Below are positions 1 to 7,739 of a stretch of DNA of 64,000 nt, piece by piece. The DNA comes from Citrobacter werkmanii NBRC 105721 (lineage in GTDB: Bacteria > Pseudomonadota > Gammaproteobacteria > Enterobacterales > Enterobacteriaceae), in the NCBI GenBank assembly GCA_000759755.1, contig BBMW01000002.1, positions 62,001 through 126,000 of the forward strand. The letters run 5' to 3'. The notes beneath the pieces are model-generated. The model was not told the DNA's origin, ran no database searches, and was given only the letters and a program-made list of their open reading frames with translations. The translations under genes and the position numbers were made by a program. Position 1 is the first letter of the stretch; each line of letters opens with the position of its first letter.

Positions 1-495
1 AAAAAATGGACATGGACGATACCGGCGGAACGAATGAAGGGAAGCCGTGCGCATGTTATCTACCTGCCAAAGCAGGCGCAGGATCTGATGATTGGCCTGC
101 AGATGTGTGCTGGTGGAAGTGATTACCTTTTGCCAGGGCGCTATTCTGTCAGCAAGCCATTATCCAATGGCGCACTGAACAGGCTGATCAATACCACTGT
201 AGAATCGGTGAATGATGCCGGCGGGCATCTGGATGAATTCTCTGTGCACGACCTTCGCCGCACAGCCAGCACGCTGTTGCATGAGGCTGGTTATCCATCT
301 GACTGGATTGAAAAGGCGCTGGCGCATGAGCAAAAGGGAGTGCGTGCGGTATACAACAAAGCAGAGTACGCCAGGCAGCGCGCCTACATGTTGCAGCAGT
401 GGGCGGATATGGTTGATGGCTGGATTAACGGGGAGCACACCGATCTGGTGCCGTTCTCCCCGTCGAAGTTTGAGAAGTGGATGCAGGGTGAGTAA
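1..495 (+). CDS. int: Phage tyrosine integrase, C-terminal part (5' end outside window)
   Basis: The reading frame is open from base 1 (it begins K-K-W-T-W-T-I-P-A-E-R-M-K), so the gene starts upstream of the window and only its last 164 residues are visible. They hold the catalytic end of a P4-type tyrosine recombinase: the HDLRRT box supplies the His and Arg of the H-x-x-R motif, the AHEQ box the second conserved His, and RAVYN the nucleophilic Tyr. It would catalyse integration and excision at the attachment site. Its place next to the guaA side and its strand, the same as guaA, agree with the guaA-derived sequence at the right end. The first internal ATG (34) is not the real start. Confidence 0.93.
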   Translation, partial: KKWTWTIPAERMKGSRAHVIYLPKQAQDLMIGLQMCAGGSDYLLPGRYSVSKPLSNGALNRLINTTVESVNDAGGHLDEFSVHDLRRTASTLLHEAGYPSDWIEKALAHEQKGVRAVYNKAEYARQRAYMLQQWADMVDGWINGEHTDLVPFSPSKFEKWMQGE

Positions 496-498
496 CTG

Positions 499-675
499 CT
501 ATTTCTTTCTGCCAAGATAATCACGTTCTGTCTGCGCTGGTGGTGTATTTTTTAATGCCTCCGCCAGCAATTCAACTTCTCCCTGCAATCGTGAAATCTC
601 GCTATCACGCAATACGATTACAGATCTCTGCTCTTCCAGTTGGCGGATTAGCTCCGCCTCATTGAACATGGTCAT
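499..675 (-). CDS. Small predicted coiled-coil phage protein (58 aa)
   Basis: Last gene of the leftward early operon. The start at 675 forms an ATGA overlap with the stop of the adenine methyltransferase gene, which suggests translational coupling; an in-frame ATG at 669 is the alternative. The product is rich in Glu, Leu, Arg and Gln with heptad-like spacing (E-A-E-L-I-R-Q-L-E-E-Q) over its first two thirds and ends in a basic tail (LGRKK). No family is recognised. Its stop lies four bases from the convergent integrase stop. It is called real on position, coupling and composition only. Confidence 0.55.
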   Translation of the reverse strand: MTMFNEAELIRQLEEQRSVIVLRDSEISRLQGEVELLAEALKNTPPAQTERDYLGRKK

Positions 676-1265
676 GCGGCCTCAGTCCTCACAATTGGTA
701 CGGAGCAGCCAGGCAGTAACTGCACCGCCGGACCATCGCACTGATTACCCCATACATCAAACCCGTGAGAAGACTGGCGGGCGAACAGCTCAATGCGAGG
801 AATGTCACCCAATAACTGCACCAGTTTTTCGCGGATAAGGTCAGGCTTTCTGGAGTTATCCAGACGCGGAGCCGTAACGTGCTGGCATATTGAAGCATCC
901 ATGCGGGCTGGCAATTTGCCACGTACTGCAAACAGGCAGTCTTCGCTGTTCGCCCTGGTCATATGTCCCATGCCGATCGCGCTGTTGCCTTTGTGCTTGT
1001 TCGTCTTATGCCAGGTGAATCCCTTCATAGTCATCAGCTTGAAGCCCCACGCCTCGACTACCTTCAGCGCTTCAACCGGCTGCGTCGGCACCCACCACAT
1101 AGCCAGCAGGCAATCGTCTGCAGCCAAATCCCACACTGGCAGGCGGCAGATATCCAGAGCGTTCATTACCGGGTATTTGAACCCGGCGCCGCGCTCGCCG
1201 TCGGCTGCTTTGTCGCGGTATGACCAAGGAGGATCAGCATAAATCAGAGTGTATTTACCAGTCAT
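672..1265 (-). CDS. MT-A70-type DNA N6-adenine methyltransferase
   Basis: A 197-residue protein with the catalytic DPPW motif at residues 11-14 (YADPPWSY), the signature of MT-A70/beta-class adenine methyltransferases. The region HKTNKHKGNSAIGMGHMTR and the ending GFDVWGNQ also fit phage members. It should transfer a methyl group from S-adenosylmethionine to adenine N6 in a short DNA target. In temperate phages such enzymes are usually orphan methylases protecting against restriction or affecting expression; no endonuclease partner lies next to it. It overlaps the DndB-like gene upstream by four bases (ATGA), so the two are probably co-translated. The target sequence is unknown. Confidence 0.88.
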   Translation of the reverse strand: MTGKYTLIYADPPWSYRDKAADGERGAGFKYPVMNALDICRLPVWDLAADDCLLAMWWVPTQPVEALKVVEAWGFKLMTMKGFTWHKTNKHKGNSAIGMGHMTRANSEDCLFAVRGKLPARMDASICQHVTAPRLDNSRKPDLIREKLVQLLGDIPRIELFARQSSHGFDVWGNQCDGPAVQLLPGCSVPIVRTEAA

Positions 1266-2329
1266 GCCGCCTCCTGAAGATTCTTCGACTTGATGCTCTG
1301 CACCAGGCGTTCAGCAGCAGCTTTCTGCGCGGGAACAGAGGCAATAATCGTTGGACGATCTTTTTCGGTGTTAGCGCAGATACCACCCCAACGTGAAATC
1401 AGGAAGAAGTCTTCCATCTCAGAGAAGCCCGCATTGCTCGCCAAATCTTCAATCATCCGGACTATATCGACGATTGAGTGATCAGCCATCAGCCGCTGAA
1501 CGGCGTAGCCGAAGGCGTTAATCATCACCGCGTGGAACTGAATGTAGTCGCGCTTGTAATCCGCTTGGCTGGTGCCGTGACGAATCGCCTCGATCTGCGT
1601 CAGGGCCAACCAGGCCTCCCAGATGGATTCGATGTCGCCCATTTCCAGCGGCTTACTGCTAGCGTTGGCAAACTTTGCCGTCGCGTCACTCAGCGCTTTG
1701 AAACTCACCCACAGCTTACTTTTCGCAGGAACGACGTTGTGCTCGAAGTCGGTGACCTCTGCGAAGGTGTCATGCTGCGACAGGAACGTTACCATCCCCT
1801 GAGCCACTTCATTACGCCCGTCGTAGGCCATGTTTATCGCCGCTGCCGGTTTGGAAACGTTATTGTTGATATCTGAGAAGAACTGCTGGCGAGCTTTCAG
1901 AGGAAGATTGTGCGTCAGCATAATTGGAATGCTAATAGGCTCGCCGTAAGTGCGACAGAACTCTGCGATACCAGCAGCACGGTGCTGGCCATCAAACAGT
2001 TTTATTTCGGCATCCATCGGGAACCGCGCTACGCCAACATTCGTATTACCAAACTCATCAAATTCAATGATCGAGTCACAATTACCAACCAATGGCGGGA
2101 TGATGAATGGCTCTTTATTTTCGTAGGCGTTGACAAGATATTGATAAAACTTCTTCACGCGTGCTGGATTAATTTCGCGTTGTGAGCGCTCTAGCGTACT
2201 TCCGTTATTATCTGAAGCAAGAACGCGTGTCAGTGCACGAGCTGGAACCGTCATCATATAAGTTACTGTGCTACCCTGTGTTCCTCTTGATGCAGGGAAC
2301 TCAAAGAAATAATCACCGACCTTGCTCAT
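1262..2329 (-). CDS. DndB-like DGQHR-domain protein
   Basis: A 355-residue protein with the diagnostic motif KLFDGQHRAAG near residue 115, which places it in the DGQHR family that includes DndB, the regulator of phosphorothioate DNA modification genes. The N-terminal part (RSQREINPARVKKFYQYLV) and the following QQFFSDINNN region are also typical. No dndCDE genes lie in the window, so it acts alone or has another role; phage DGQHR proteins sit next to DNA modification genes. It overlaps the adenine methyltransferase gene downstream by four bases and the DUF1317 gene upstream. Function beyond family membership is inferred. Confidence 0.8.
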   Translation of the reverse strand: MSKVGDYFFEFPASRGTQGSTVTYMMTVPARALTRVLASDNNGSTLERSQREINPARVKKFYQYLVNAYENKEPFIIPPLVGNCDSIIEFDEFGNTNVGVARFPMDAEIKLFDGQHRAAGIAEFCRTYGEPISIPIMLTHNLPLKARQQFFSDINNNVSKPAAAINMAYDGRNEVAQGMVTFLSQHDTFAEVTDFEHNVVPAKSKLWVSFKALSDATAKFANASSKPLEMGDIESIWEAWLALTQIEAIRHGTSQADYKRDYIQFHAVMINAFGYAVQRLMADHSIVDIVRMIEDLASNAGFSEMEDFFLISRWGGICANTEKDRPTIIASVPAQKAAAERLVQSIKSKNLQEAA

Positions 2330-2484
2330 GCTGCCACCTTCTTGCTGTTCATAAGCTCAGCAATGCGCTGAGCCTTTAATGGGTTTCTGATAACCTGGCC
2401 GCCGGGTGCCAACCACCCTCGGCGCAATGTGGAATAAACCAACGTGATACTGCCTATGCGGATATTGTCGTGGGAGTTAGTCAT
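2326..2484 (-). CDS. DUF1317 family phage protein (lambda Orf61-like)
   Basis: With the start at 2484 the product is 52 residues beginning MTNSHDNIRIG and containing GWLAPGGQVIRNPLKAQRIA, closely matching the small lambda protein Orf61 of the xis-exo region (DUF1317). This match decides the start; an upstream in-frame extension would run into the neighbouring gene. The role of this family is unknown. The gene overlaps its upstream neighbour by eight bases and its downstream neighbour by four, inside the leftward early operon. Confidence 0.75.
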   Translation of the reverse strand: MTNSHDNIRIGSITLVYSTLRRGWLAPGGQVIRNPLKAQRIAELMNSKKVAA

Positions 2485-2776
2485 ACACCACCCCGCGACA
2501 TCCGATTCCTGCGTATTCGCCACGGCGCAGGCCGTTACCTCTCGATATGCACTGATCACGGCGTATCGCTATTCTGGCGCGCTCCACTTCACCTACCGCT
2601 ACATCCATACACAGCAACCAGAGTCTGGCCGCAATGCGGTACTGGCCTTTCGATTCACGCTCAACAGCGCGCTTTTCTACCTCCATCGCCGCCGGAGTAA
2701 CGGCGACAACCTTTGAAGCCTGACGCTGAGAAACATAGTTCAGGTGATACTTTTCAAGACGGGTTAATTTGCTCAT
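2477..2776 (-). CDS. ANR/PerC-like small regulator candidate (99 aa)
   Basis: Starting at 2776, eight to ten bases after an AGAAGG ribosome site, the protein is 99 residues. The core VEKRAVERESKGQYRIAARL with a following LWLLCMD resembles the helical repeat of small ANR/PerC-type phage and plasmid regulators. The C-terminus is rich in Arg and Cys. The start overlaps the stop of the upstream 38-aa gene (ATGA), pointing to translational coupling. Assignment to the ANR group rests on a short motif only; it could be an unrelated small phage protein. Confidence 0.55.
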   Translation of the reverse strand: MSKLTRLEKYHLNYVSQRQASKVVAVTPAAMEVEKRAVERESKGQYRIAARLWLLCMDVAVGEVERARIAIRRDQCISRGNGLRRGEYAGIGCRGVVYD

Positions 2777-2889
2777 CGGATCCAGCCTTCTCTGAAAATT
2801 ACCGCCAGCAGATACAGCCAGGCGGAAACGGCGGTCAGGAATAAGTACCATCCTGACCATTTTTCCCAGTGCCTGATCAGCGCTGTCAT
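2773..2889 (-). CDS. Tiny single-pass membrane protein (38 aa)
   Basis: The ORF starts at 2889 and encodes 38 residues. The first third is polar and aromatic (MTALIRHWEKWSGW); then comes a hydrophobic stretch of about 20 residues (LFLTAVSAWLYLLAVIF) and a short charged tail (REGWIR). It is joined by ATGA overlaps to the gene on either side: its start overlaps the stop of the AlpA-like gene and its stop overlaps the start of the ANR-like gene. That double coupling is the main argument that this short frame is translated. A small inner-membrane protein expressed early in lysis or lysogeny is inferred; no function is known. Confidence 0.6.
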   Translation of the reverse strand: MTALIRHWEKWSGWYLFLTAVSAWLYLLAVIFREGWIR

Positions 2890-3137
2890 GCGGCGTTACT
2901 TACTGGGCGGTAAACACGCTGATCAACCGGCGGCTTTTTTCCGGTGAACTCTGCCGGGCTGGTGGCCTGACGCTCATCAAGCCAGTTTTCAACCTCTTCA
3001 GCATTCCATGCACAACGTTTATCAGTGATCCAGAAGCGCTGTGGGAACTCGCCATTGCGCTCCATGCGGTCAATGGTGCTCATCGATACCGGCACCACTG
3101 CCATCAGTTCCTTTTTGCCAAATGCTCTTTTCATCAT
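2886..3137 (-). CDS. AlpA/excisionase-like DNA-binding protein
   Basis: An 83-residue basic protein with the MerR-like winged HTH pattern of AlpA and phage excisionases: KKELMAVVPVSMSTIDRMER, then GEFPQRFWITDKRCAWNAEE and VENWLDERQA. Such proteins bind DNA next to attachment sites to direct excision, or activate transcription. Its position in the leftward early operon suits an excisionase, but AlpA-type regulation is equally possible. It overlaps the next gene by four bases. Confidence 0.75.
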   Translation of the reverse strand: MMKRAFGKKELMAVVPVSMSTIDRMERNGEFPQRFWITDKRCAWNAEEVENWLDERQATSPAEFTGKKPPVDQRVYRPVSNAA

Positions 3138-3180
3138 TACCTCTCTTGCATTTGCGACGCGCGCGGCGCCGCAGTGGTGG

Positions 3181-4122
3181 TTACATCGGTACTTCGTTCA
3201 GTTCGTCACAACGGATGGTGTAAACGTCAGTTGCTTTTGCCAAAAGGTCATCATCACCAGCCAGTTTTTGAGCAACGTATTTGTACGCTTTGTCCAGGTC
3301 AGCCTGGGTGTTGTAGTTCATCGCTGCGCCGGAAAATGCGTGCAGAATCTCTTCAGGACCGCGATCGTCTTTATGCTGCTGACGATCTTCCTGCTTCTGC
3401 TCAGGCTTTGAGTTGATCAGGCTGTTCATCCCCTGAGCCGTTGCCGCAGATGGCGTGATGTCGCGCTCAACACGCGGTGTTGTCTCCTGCAGTTCGTCTG
3501 GCGTATAGACGCCCATGATTACGTCAGGGCAGTGCAGGCGTGACCAGCGCTTGGTTGCCAGGTATGCAAGCTGTTGTTTAGGATCGCTCGCCCAAAGAGT
3601 TGAGTTGCGAACTTGGGCCTGGGACAGGAGCAATTCCAGAACGCGTGGTTCATCTTCACCTTTCATCGTTGCCCATACACGTACGCCGCATCCCGCTTCA
3701 TCCTTCAATGTCCACGCTGGCGCAATGTAGGCATTTCCCTTCTGGGATGTTTTCTCTACAAACTTGCCAATCACGTTTTCCCACGGTCCAAACCACGCAT
3801 AGTTGATACGGTCTTTCGTTGGCGACATCGTGGTGATAACCGCATTTACCAACTGGGCCTCATAACCGAGAGTTCCACTAACGACATGAGTTTTCTGCGC
3901 GACGGCGAATGGGTTCATGCCCCACTGAGCAGCCTGCATTGCCACAGCCATGCAATCAGCAGGCTTTCCGGCGAGGTGAGCCGGTACGGTCACACGGCTT
4001 TGAGACATGACCTCGGCAAACTTCATCAACTGGTTCAAACCTTCAGGGCTAAAAATGGTGGCAGCGGTGCCAGCAATAGCTGTATCTACTGGTGCGTTCA
4101 TAGTTGCAATTTCATTGCTCAT
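3181..4122 (-). CDS. recT: RecT-family single-strand annealing protein
   Basis: A 313-residue RecT homologue. The central region (HLAGKPADCMAVAMQAAQWG, followed by MNPFAVAQKTHVV and LGYEAQLVNAVI) is characteristic of the family, as is WASDPKQQLAYLATKRW. The Gln/Asp-rich linker near residue 240 and the divergent C-terminus are usual. It coats and anneals complementary single strands made by its partner exonuclease. The start at 4122 (MSNEIATM) is chosen because it overlaps the exonuclease stop as ATGA; an extension to 4149 would lie inside that gene. Together with the next gene it forms a RecET-type recombination pair. Confidence 0.92.
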   Translation of the reverse strand: MSNEIATMNAPVDTAIAGTAATIFSPEGLNQLMKFAEVMSQSRVTVPAHLAGKPADCMAVAMQAAQWGMNPFAVAQKTHVVSGTLGYEAQLVNAVITTMSPTKDRINYAWFGPWENVIGKFVEKTSQKGNAYIAPAWTLKDEAGCGVRVWATMKGEDEPRVLELLLSQAQVRNSTLWASDPKQQLAYLATKRWSRLHCPDVIMGVYTPDELQETTPRVERDITPSAATAQGMNSLINSKPEQKQEDRQQHKDDRGPEEILHAFSGAAMNYNTQADLDKAYKYVAQKLAGDDDLLAKATDVYTIRCDELNEVPM

Positions 4123-4940
4123 ACGTACATATCCTGTTTGCGTGCCCACTCAGGGCGTTTAATAATTTCCACACCGCCCCATTCATCGCTGATGCGGCAT
4201 TCGTGATAGGTATTCAGATCCCGGCGGAATAACTGGTGCCCGGCGTCAACATCCGGTGCATCCAGCTCGAATACGCGGACCGGGTATCGACCGCAGTCGA
4301 TGGTTTCGCTCACAGCCAGGAAGAAGAATCCGTGTGGCTGCCCGGTTACTTTCAGTGCGCCTTCGCGGTACATGGCGTCCTGGACGTGGTAGCGGAATTC
4401 CTCGATGTGACGTGCAAAGCGATCCATGTCTGCAACCTTTTTCACATCGACAATCACGTTGTGCTCGTTCAGCCATTTATCAGGACGGATTCGGCACAGT
4501 TCGCCAGTCTCTTCGTCATTCCAGTACATCGACGCTTCACAGTGTCCTGGTGCTTCCAGCATCCAGCGCGCCGCAGGGTGGGCCATTGCGCTGTCGCGCA
4601 TCAGTTTCAGCTTCCGGCCCTGCTCAGAATCCATCACCGTCATACCCATGCCGGCAACGTCTTTCAGGAATGCTTCTTCGTCTGCTTTTCCCTGATTTGT
4701 GCGGCGGTTGAACTGTGGCGCCACGATGAAACGCTTATCGAATTCATCTGGCTCCAGAAGCAGACAGTGCAACGCAGTGCCCATATCCAGTGCGGATTTC
4801 TTCTCTTCGTCTTCCGGCGCTGCCTTGACCCATTTCAGAAGTGCAGGGTTCTTGGCCACCATATCCAGTTGTGACTTACTCACGCCGTCACCGGCGTGGT
4901 AGTCCTCGTTGCTGATGTCGTAGTAGATACCGGTATTCAT
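4119..4940 (-). CDS. recE: RecE-type 5'-3' exonuclease (PD-(D/E)XK)
   Basis: A 273-residue protein matching the C-terminal nuclease domain of Rac RecE almost end to end: GIYYDISNEDYHAGDGVSKS at the N-terminus, LDMGTALHCLLLEP, CRIRPDKW and IVDVKK. The Asp of RPDKW and the D-x-K of VDVKK are the expected metal-binding and catalytic residues of the nuclease fold. The long N-terminal region of Rac RecE is absent, as in most phage versions. It resects double-strand ends to give 3' overhangs for RecT. The gene overlaps both neighbours by four bases. Confidence 0.92.
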   Translation of the reverse strand: MNTGIYYDISNEDYHAGDGVSKSQLDMVAKNPALLKWVKAAPEDEEKKSALDMGTALHCLLLEPDEFDKRFIVAPQFNRRTNQGKADEEAFLKDVAGMGMTVMDSEQGRKLKLMRDSAMAHPAARWMLEAPGHCEASMYWNDEETGELCRIRPDKWLNEHNVIVDVKKVADMDRFARHIEEFRYHVQDAMYREGALKVTGQPHGFFFLAVSETIDCGRYPVRVFELDAPDVDAGHQLFRRDLNTYHECRISDEWGGVEIIKRPEWARKQDMYV

Positions 4941-5239
4941 GCTGCATTCCTTTTGCTGTCGATCTGGTCAGCAAGGTCAAGACGTGCGATGACGCCAGTA
5001 AATTCACGTTTGAATGACGACATCAGCTCTTCGAAATCATCACTTTCAAGTGCCGCCTCGAGAACTTCATAACGAACACCGGCACGGAGAATGGCGCGTT
5101 TGAATGACTCTTCCATTTCGCAACCAGCGACTGCTTCGATCAGCTCAACGTGGCGGTCATACAGTTCAGATGACAACTGGTAGTCATTGCTGAACTGAGT
5201 TGCTATTTTTTTCAGGTTATTGAATTGCTGAATGTGCAT
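4937..5239 (-). CDS. Phage early protein of unknown function (100 aa)
   Basis: A 100-residue mostly helical, acidic protein (MHIQQFNNLKKIATQFSNDY, then Glu/Leu-rich helices and FEELMSSFKREF). It is coupled to the exonuclease gene by an ATGA overlap and lies seven bases after the coiled-coil gene, inside the recombination operon. No family is recognised. Its position suggests an accessory recombination or anti-host function, but nothing in the sequence shows this. Confidence 0.75.
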   Translation of the reverse strand: MHIQQFNNLKKIATQFSNDYQLSSELYDRHVELIEAVAGCEMEESFKRAILRAGVRYEVLEAALESDDFEELMSSFKREFTGVIARLDLADQIDSKRNAA

Positions 5240-5246
5240 AGCTACC

Positions 5247-6239
5247 TCAGTAGTTGATGGTTGTTGCCGGAACTTTCCCGCGAGCGATAGCGACTACGCA
5301 GGCTTTGGCCCAGTCTTCTGGAATGCCCTGATCGATAAGCGACTGAACGGCAGCAGCATTAATTGCCCGACGGTGCTCCACATCAGCGGCGCGCGCTGCA
5401 GCTTCATCAGCGATGCGTTTCTCTTCAGCCAGGCGAGCAGCCTCTTTTGCTTCGGATTCGCGCTTAATGCGATCTGCTTCTTCCTGTGCTTTGCGTTGTT
5501 CGGCTGCGATAGCTTCCTGCTTTTCGCGCTCGGCACGATCAGCGGCTTCCTTCTTCTCTGCTTCAGCTTTTTGATCTGTGGCAATACGGTCACGCTCTGC
5601 TTGCTCAGCCTTGAACTTTAATTCAGCCTCGCGACGTGCAGATTCAGCGCGTTCGAGCTCGATCTTCTCTTCAGCTTCACGCTTGGCCTTTTCTTCTGCC
5701 TGGCGCTTCAACTCTTCTTCATGAGCAATGCGCTGGCGCTCGGCTTCCGCTTTCTTCTCTGCCACTTCACGGTCGAATGCGTCATTCATAAGCAGGGCCA
5801 TCTCGTGGTCCGCTTCGAACTTGGCCGCCAGCTCCTGGTCGAACTTAATGTTCATCTCCAGCGCTTCGACGTGCATCGCGTTCATGGCTTCTTCTGCCTT
5901 GATGCGTTCCTGTTCTGCTTCCCATTCGGTAAGCGGGCGGCGAACCTCATCGCGCATCTCATCGCAGGCCGATACAAATCGACGAAGTTCAGCCTCAGCA
6001 GGTTTGACGGCTTCTTTCAGATGACGAAGGTAATCGCGGCCAGGCTTTTCAACTGCTGTTTTGCTGCGAGAAACCTGTGCTGCCAGAGATGCAATGCGGG
6101 CACGACCTTTGGCAGTACTCAGGTCAGGAACTTCATTAACGCTTTCGCGGATCTGTTCGAGGAACTTTTCCAGACCGTTTTCTACGTAAATTCTTGGCGC
6201 CATATCTGGCGCAATTTCGATAATTGCTAATTCGCTCAC
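5247..6239 (-). CDS. Long coiled-coil phage protein upstream of recET
   Basis: A 330-residue protein that starts with GTG at 6239, overlapping the previous stop as GTGA. Residues about 1-110 are a mixed domain (MSELAIIEIAPDMAPRIYVE) and about 110-290 form an extreme Glu/Lys/Ala/Arg-rich coiled coil. The C-terminal 35 residues (VQSLIDQGIPEDWAKACVVA, then IARGKVPATTINY) are a conserved tail seen in phage proteins of this class. TolA-like annotation is common but reflects only the low-complexity helix. It is regularly found beside phage recombination genes; a role there is an inference. Confidence 0.8.
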   Translation of the reverse strand: MSELAIIEIAPDMAPRIYVENGLEKFLEQIRESVNEVPDLSTAKGRARIASLAAQVSRSKTAVEKPGRDYLRHLKEAVKPAEAELRRFVSACDEMRDEVRRPLTEWEAEQERIKAEEAMNAMHVEALEMNIKFDQELAAKFEADHEMALLMNDAFDREVAEKKAEAERQRIAHEEELKRQAEEKAKREAEEKIELERAESARREAELKFKAEQAERDRIATDQKAEAEKKEAADRAEREKQEAIAAEQRKAQEEADRIKRESEAKEAARLAEEKRIADEAAARAADVEHRRAINAAAVQSLIDQGIPEDWAKACVVAIARGKVPATTINY

Positions 6240-6385
6240 TTGCTCACCCCCATATCCATTTCTGTTTTTACCGCCAGCTTGCTGACGAATACCCAGTTCA
6301 TTGCTTCACCCAGCGTGCGGAACTTCCAGCTCATCAGCCCGCAAGCTGTAACGCAGTACCACCCATTGATGACTTTCCACTGCAT
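6236..6385 (-). CDS. First gene of leftward early operon, 49-aa protein
   Basis: The chosen start at 6385 (MQWKVINGWYCVTACGLMSW) follows a GAGG ribosome site and lies just downstream of the operator at 6398-6414; longer in-frame extensions would run through two operators and the promoter. The 49-residue product is rich in Trp and has two Cys; it resembles small phage proteins read first from pL-type promoters but is not recognised. It overlaps the GTG of the coiled-coil gene by four bases. Confidence 0.6.
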   Translation of the reverse strand: MQWKVINGWYCVTACGLMSWKFRTLGEAMNWVFVSKLAVKTEMDMGVSK

Positions 6386-6397
6386 ATAAACCTCACT

Positions 6398-6552
6398 ATT
6401 ACCGTTTTGGTAATACTTGAAGATGCAGGAAATCCACGAAGTGGTGGTTTCTGCCTGAGCGACGTGCTCATGTATTACCTTTTGGGTAATAATCAGATCA
6501 AAAAGTGATTGTGTCAATAGGTATGACGAGAAAAAATTACCATTTTGGTAAT
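6398..6552 (-). promoter_or_regulatory. Left operator region: three operators and leftward early promoter (pL-like)
   Basis: Three perfect 17-bp palindromes ATTACC-N5-GGTAAT lie at 6398-6414, 6474-6490 and 6536-6552. On the minus strand a TTGACA -35 box (6512-6517) is followed after 17 bases by GATTAT (6489-6494). The middle operator overlaps the end of the -10 box and the start of transcription, so a bound repressor would block it. This promoter would drive the operon ending at 499. Confidence 0.8.
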
Positions 6553-6609
6553 TGAGTGAGGCGTGAGCTTACCGCCATTGGGCAGGTAAAGCGTCAGAAT
6601 GGCGGGGGA

Positions 6610-7206
6610 TTACTTGCTTTTGTTCTGCTCAAACACGAAATTGATGAATGAGGTGATCTTGTTTTTCTCTTCCTGTGGCAGAGCTGCATACATCCGGTGG
6701 TCATAGTCGATAACACCCGGCGCACCGACGGGAATAATCATCTCGTATGCTTCATGCCCGAACGCGCGCGCCAGGGAGGAAAGAACGCCGATAGTTGTGC
6801 TGACTTCCGCTTTCATGATGCGGTTAACGGTGGCCGGGCCAATTCCAGCTGCAACAGCAACTTTCTTTTCGGATGTCATTTCACTGTTCTTTCTCATCCA
6901 GGCATTGAGCGTGGCTGCAGCCTGTTTCTCTACAGTCCATTCGCCATCATCAGTGGCCGGAATAAAGATATCAGCCTGTACTGCGTCAAGTTCGTGATCG
7001 ACATCGAGCCAGAACTTTTCTTTGCGTGCTGCTTCTTCAATGATACGCGCGGCATTCGGTCCGATATTTTTGATACCAGTACACCACCTGTTGACCAGGT
7101 TCTGCGAACGCTTCACCCGTTCGGCAAAGCGCAACTGGGTGTCATCGAAATCCCGGCGGATGATTTCGTTAAGGTTTTTACGTCTTATGTCATAAATACT
7201 TTTCAT
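6610..7206 (-). CDS. Prophage repressor with two HTH domains and no peptidase domain
   Basis: A 198-residue protein. Residues 1-70 are a phage-repressor HTH (SIYDIRRKNLNEIIRRDF, LRFAERVKRSQNLVNRWCTG). Residues about 85-160 hold a second XRE-type HTH (KKVAVAAGIGPATVNRIMKA, followed by LSSLARAFG). There is no LexA-like S24 domain and no Ala-Gly cleavage site, so RecA-stimulated self-cleavage is not expected. It lies divergent to a Cro-like gene with operators in between and is the best candidate to bind the ATTACC-N5-GGTAAT sites found throughout the prophage. Repressor identity is inferred from position and domains. Confidence 0.8.
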   Translation of the reverse strand: MKSIYDIRRKNLNEIIRRDFDDTQLRFAERVKRSQNLVNRWCTGIKNIGPNAARIIEEAARKEKFWLDVDHELDAVQADIFIPATDDGEWTVEKQAAATLNAWMRKNSEMTSEKKVAVAAGIGPATVNRIMKAEVSTTIGVLSSLARAFGHEAYEMIIPVGAPGVIDYDHRMYAALPQEEKNKITSFINFVFEQNKSK

Positions 7207-7259
7207 AGCTATTGTATTTGTCCATTTAATGTTACCTAACTGACTAAATTTAAATGAAT

Positions 7260-7323
7260 ATTACCATAAAGGTAAAGTTACCATAACGGTAATAATCATT
7301 GATTTTTTCACCAGAAAGGTAAT
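7260..7323. promoter_or_regulatory. Right operator region: three tandem operators between repressor and cro-like gene
   Basis: Three 17-bp operator copies stand at 7260-7276, 7277-7293 (directly abutting) and 7307-7323, each with one or two changes from ATTACC-N5-GGTAAT. A rightward -35-like TTGATT (7302-7307 region) is followed after about 16-17 bases by AATAAT, with the third operator between them. This is the layout expected for an OR/pR/pRM switch. Confidence 0.75.
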
Positions 7324-7361
7324 AATTCAGATATGAATAGACAGGCTGAGATAAGCAAAAT

Positions 7362-7595
7362 ATGAGTGACGAAAAAAAATTTGATTTCAAAAAGCACTGG
7401 CTGGGACTGTCTCCTGATGAGCGTGAAGCATTTGCAGATGAAGCCGGAACCACCAGTCATTACATCCAGACGCATCTGACCGGACGCCGCAAGATGCCAG
7501 GTAAGCGACTGATGGATGGACTGTTTAAAGCATGTCGTTCCCGCGAATGGACAAAGTCTAAACCTGAATTAGTGCTCTTCTTCTACGACCGATAA
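7362..7595 (+). CDS. Cro-like HTH protein
   Basis: A 77-residue protein, first in the rightward early operon. It reads as a small HTH: LSPDEREAFADEAGTTSHYI and QTHLTGRRKMPGKRLMDGLF match phage Cro/YdaS-type repressors that bind the same operators as the main repressor. The Lys/Phe-rich N-terminus and C-terminal ELVLFFYDR are peculiar to it. It probably turns down lysogenic and early transcription after induction. Assignment is by position and HTH pattern. Confidence 0.75.
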   Translation: MSDEKKFDFKKHWLGLSPDEREAFADEAGTTSHYIQTHLTGRRKMPGKRLMDGLFKACRSREWTKSKPELVLFFYDR

Positions 7596-7647
7596 TCCCT
7601 CTGACCCCATCAATGCCGTCATCCCCTGGCGGCTCCTTCCTGCATAA

Positions 7648-7736
7648 AACACCTTTACGGTAATAAAAAACCATATACGGTTGATCTTTTTTCTCCTTAG
7701 TGCAAAATTACCAAAGATAAATAACAAAGAGGTAAT
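7648..7736 (+). promoter_or_regulatory. Degenerate operators and CATATACGGTTG motif upstream of rightward genes
   Basis: This non-coding stretch holds a weak operator (AACACC-N5-GGTAAT, 7648-7664), operator half-sites at 7707-7712 and 7731-7736, and a copy (7672-7683) of the second prophage motif CATATRTGGTTT. It precedes the zinc-finger/methylase genes by a few bases. Confidence 0.45.
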
Positions 7737-7739
7737 CCG

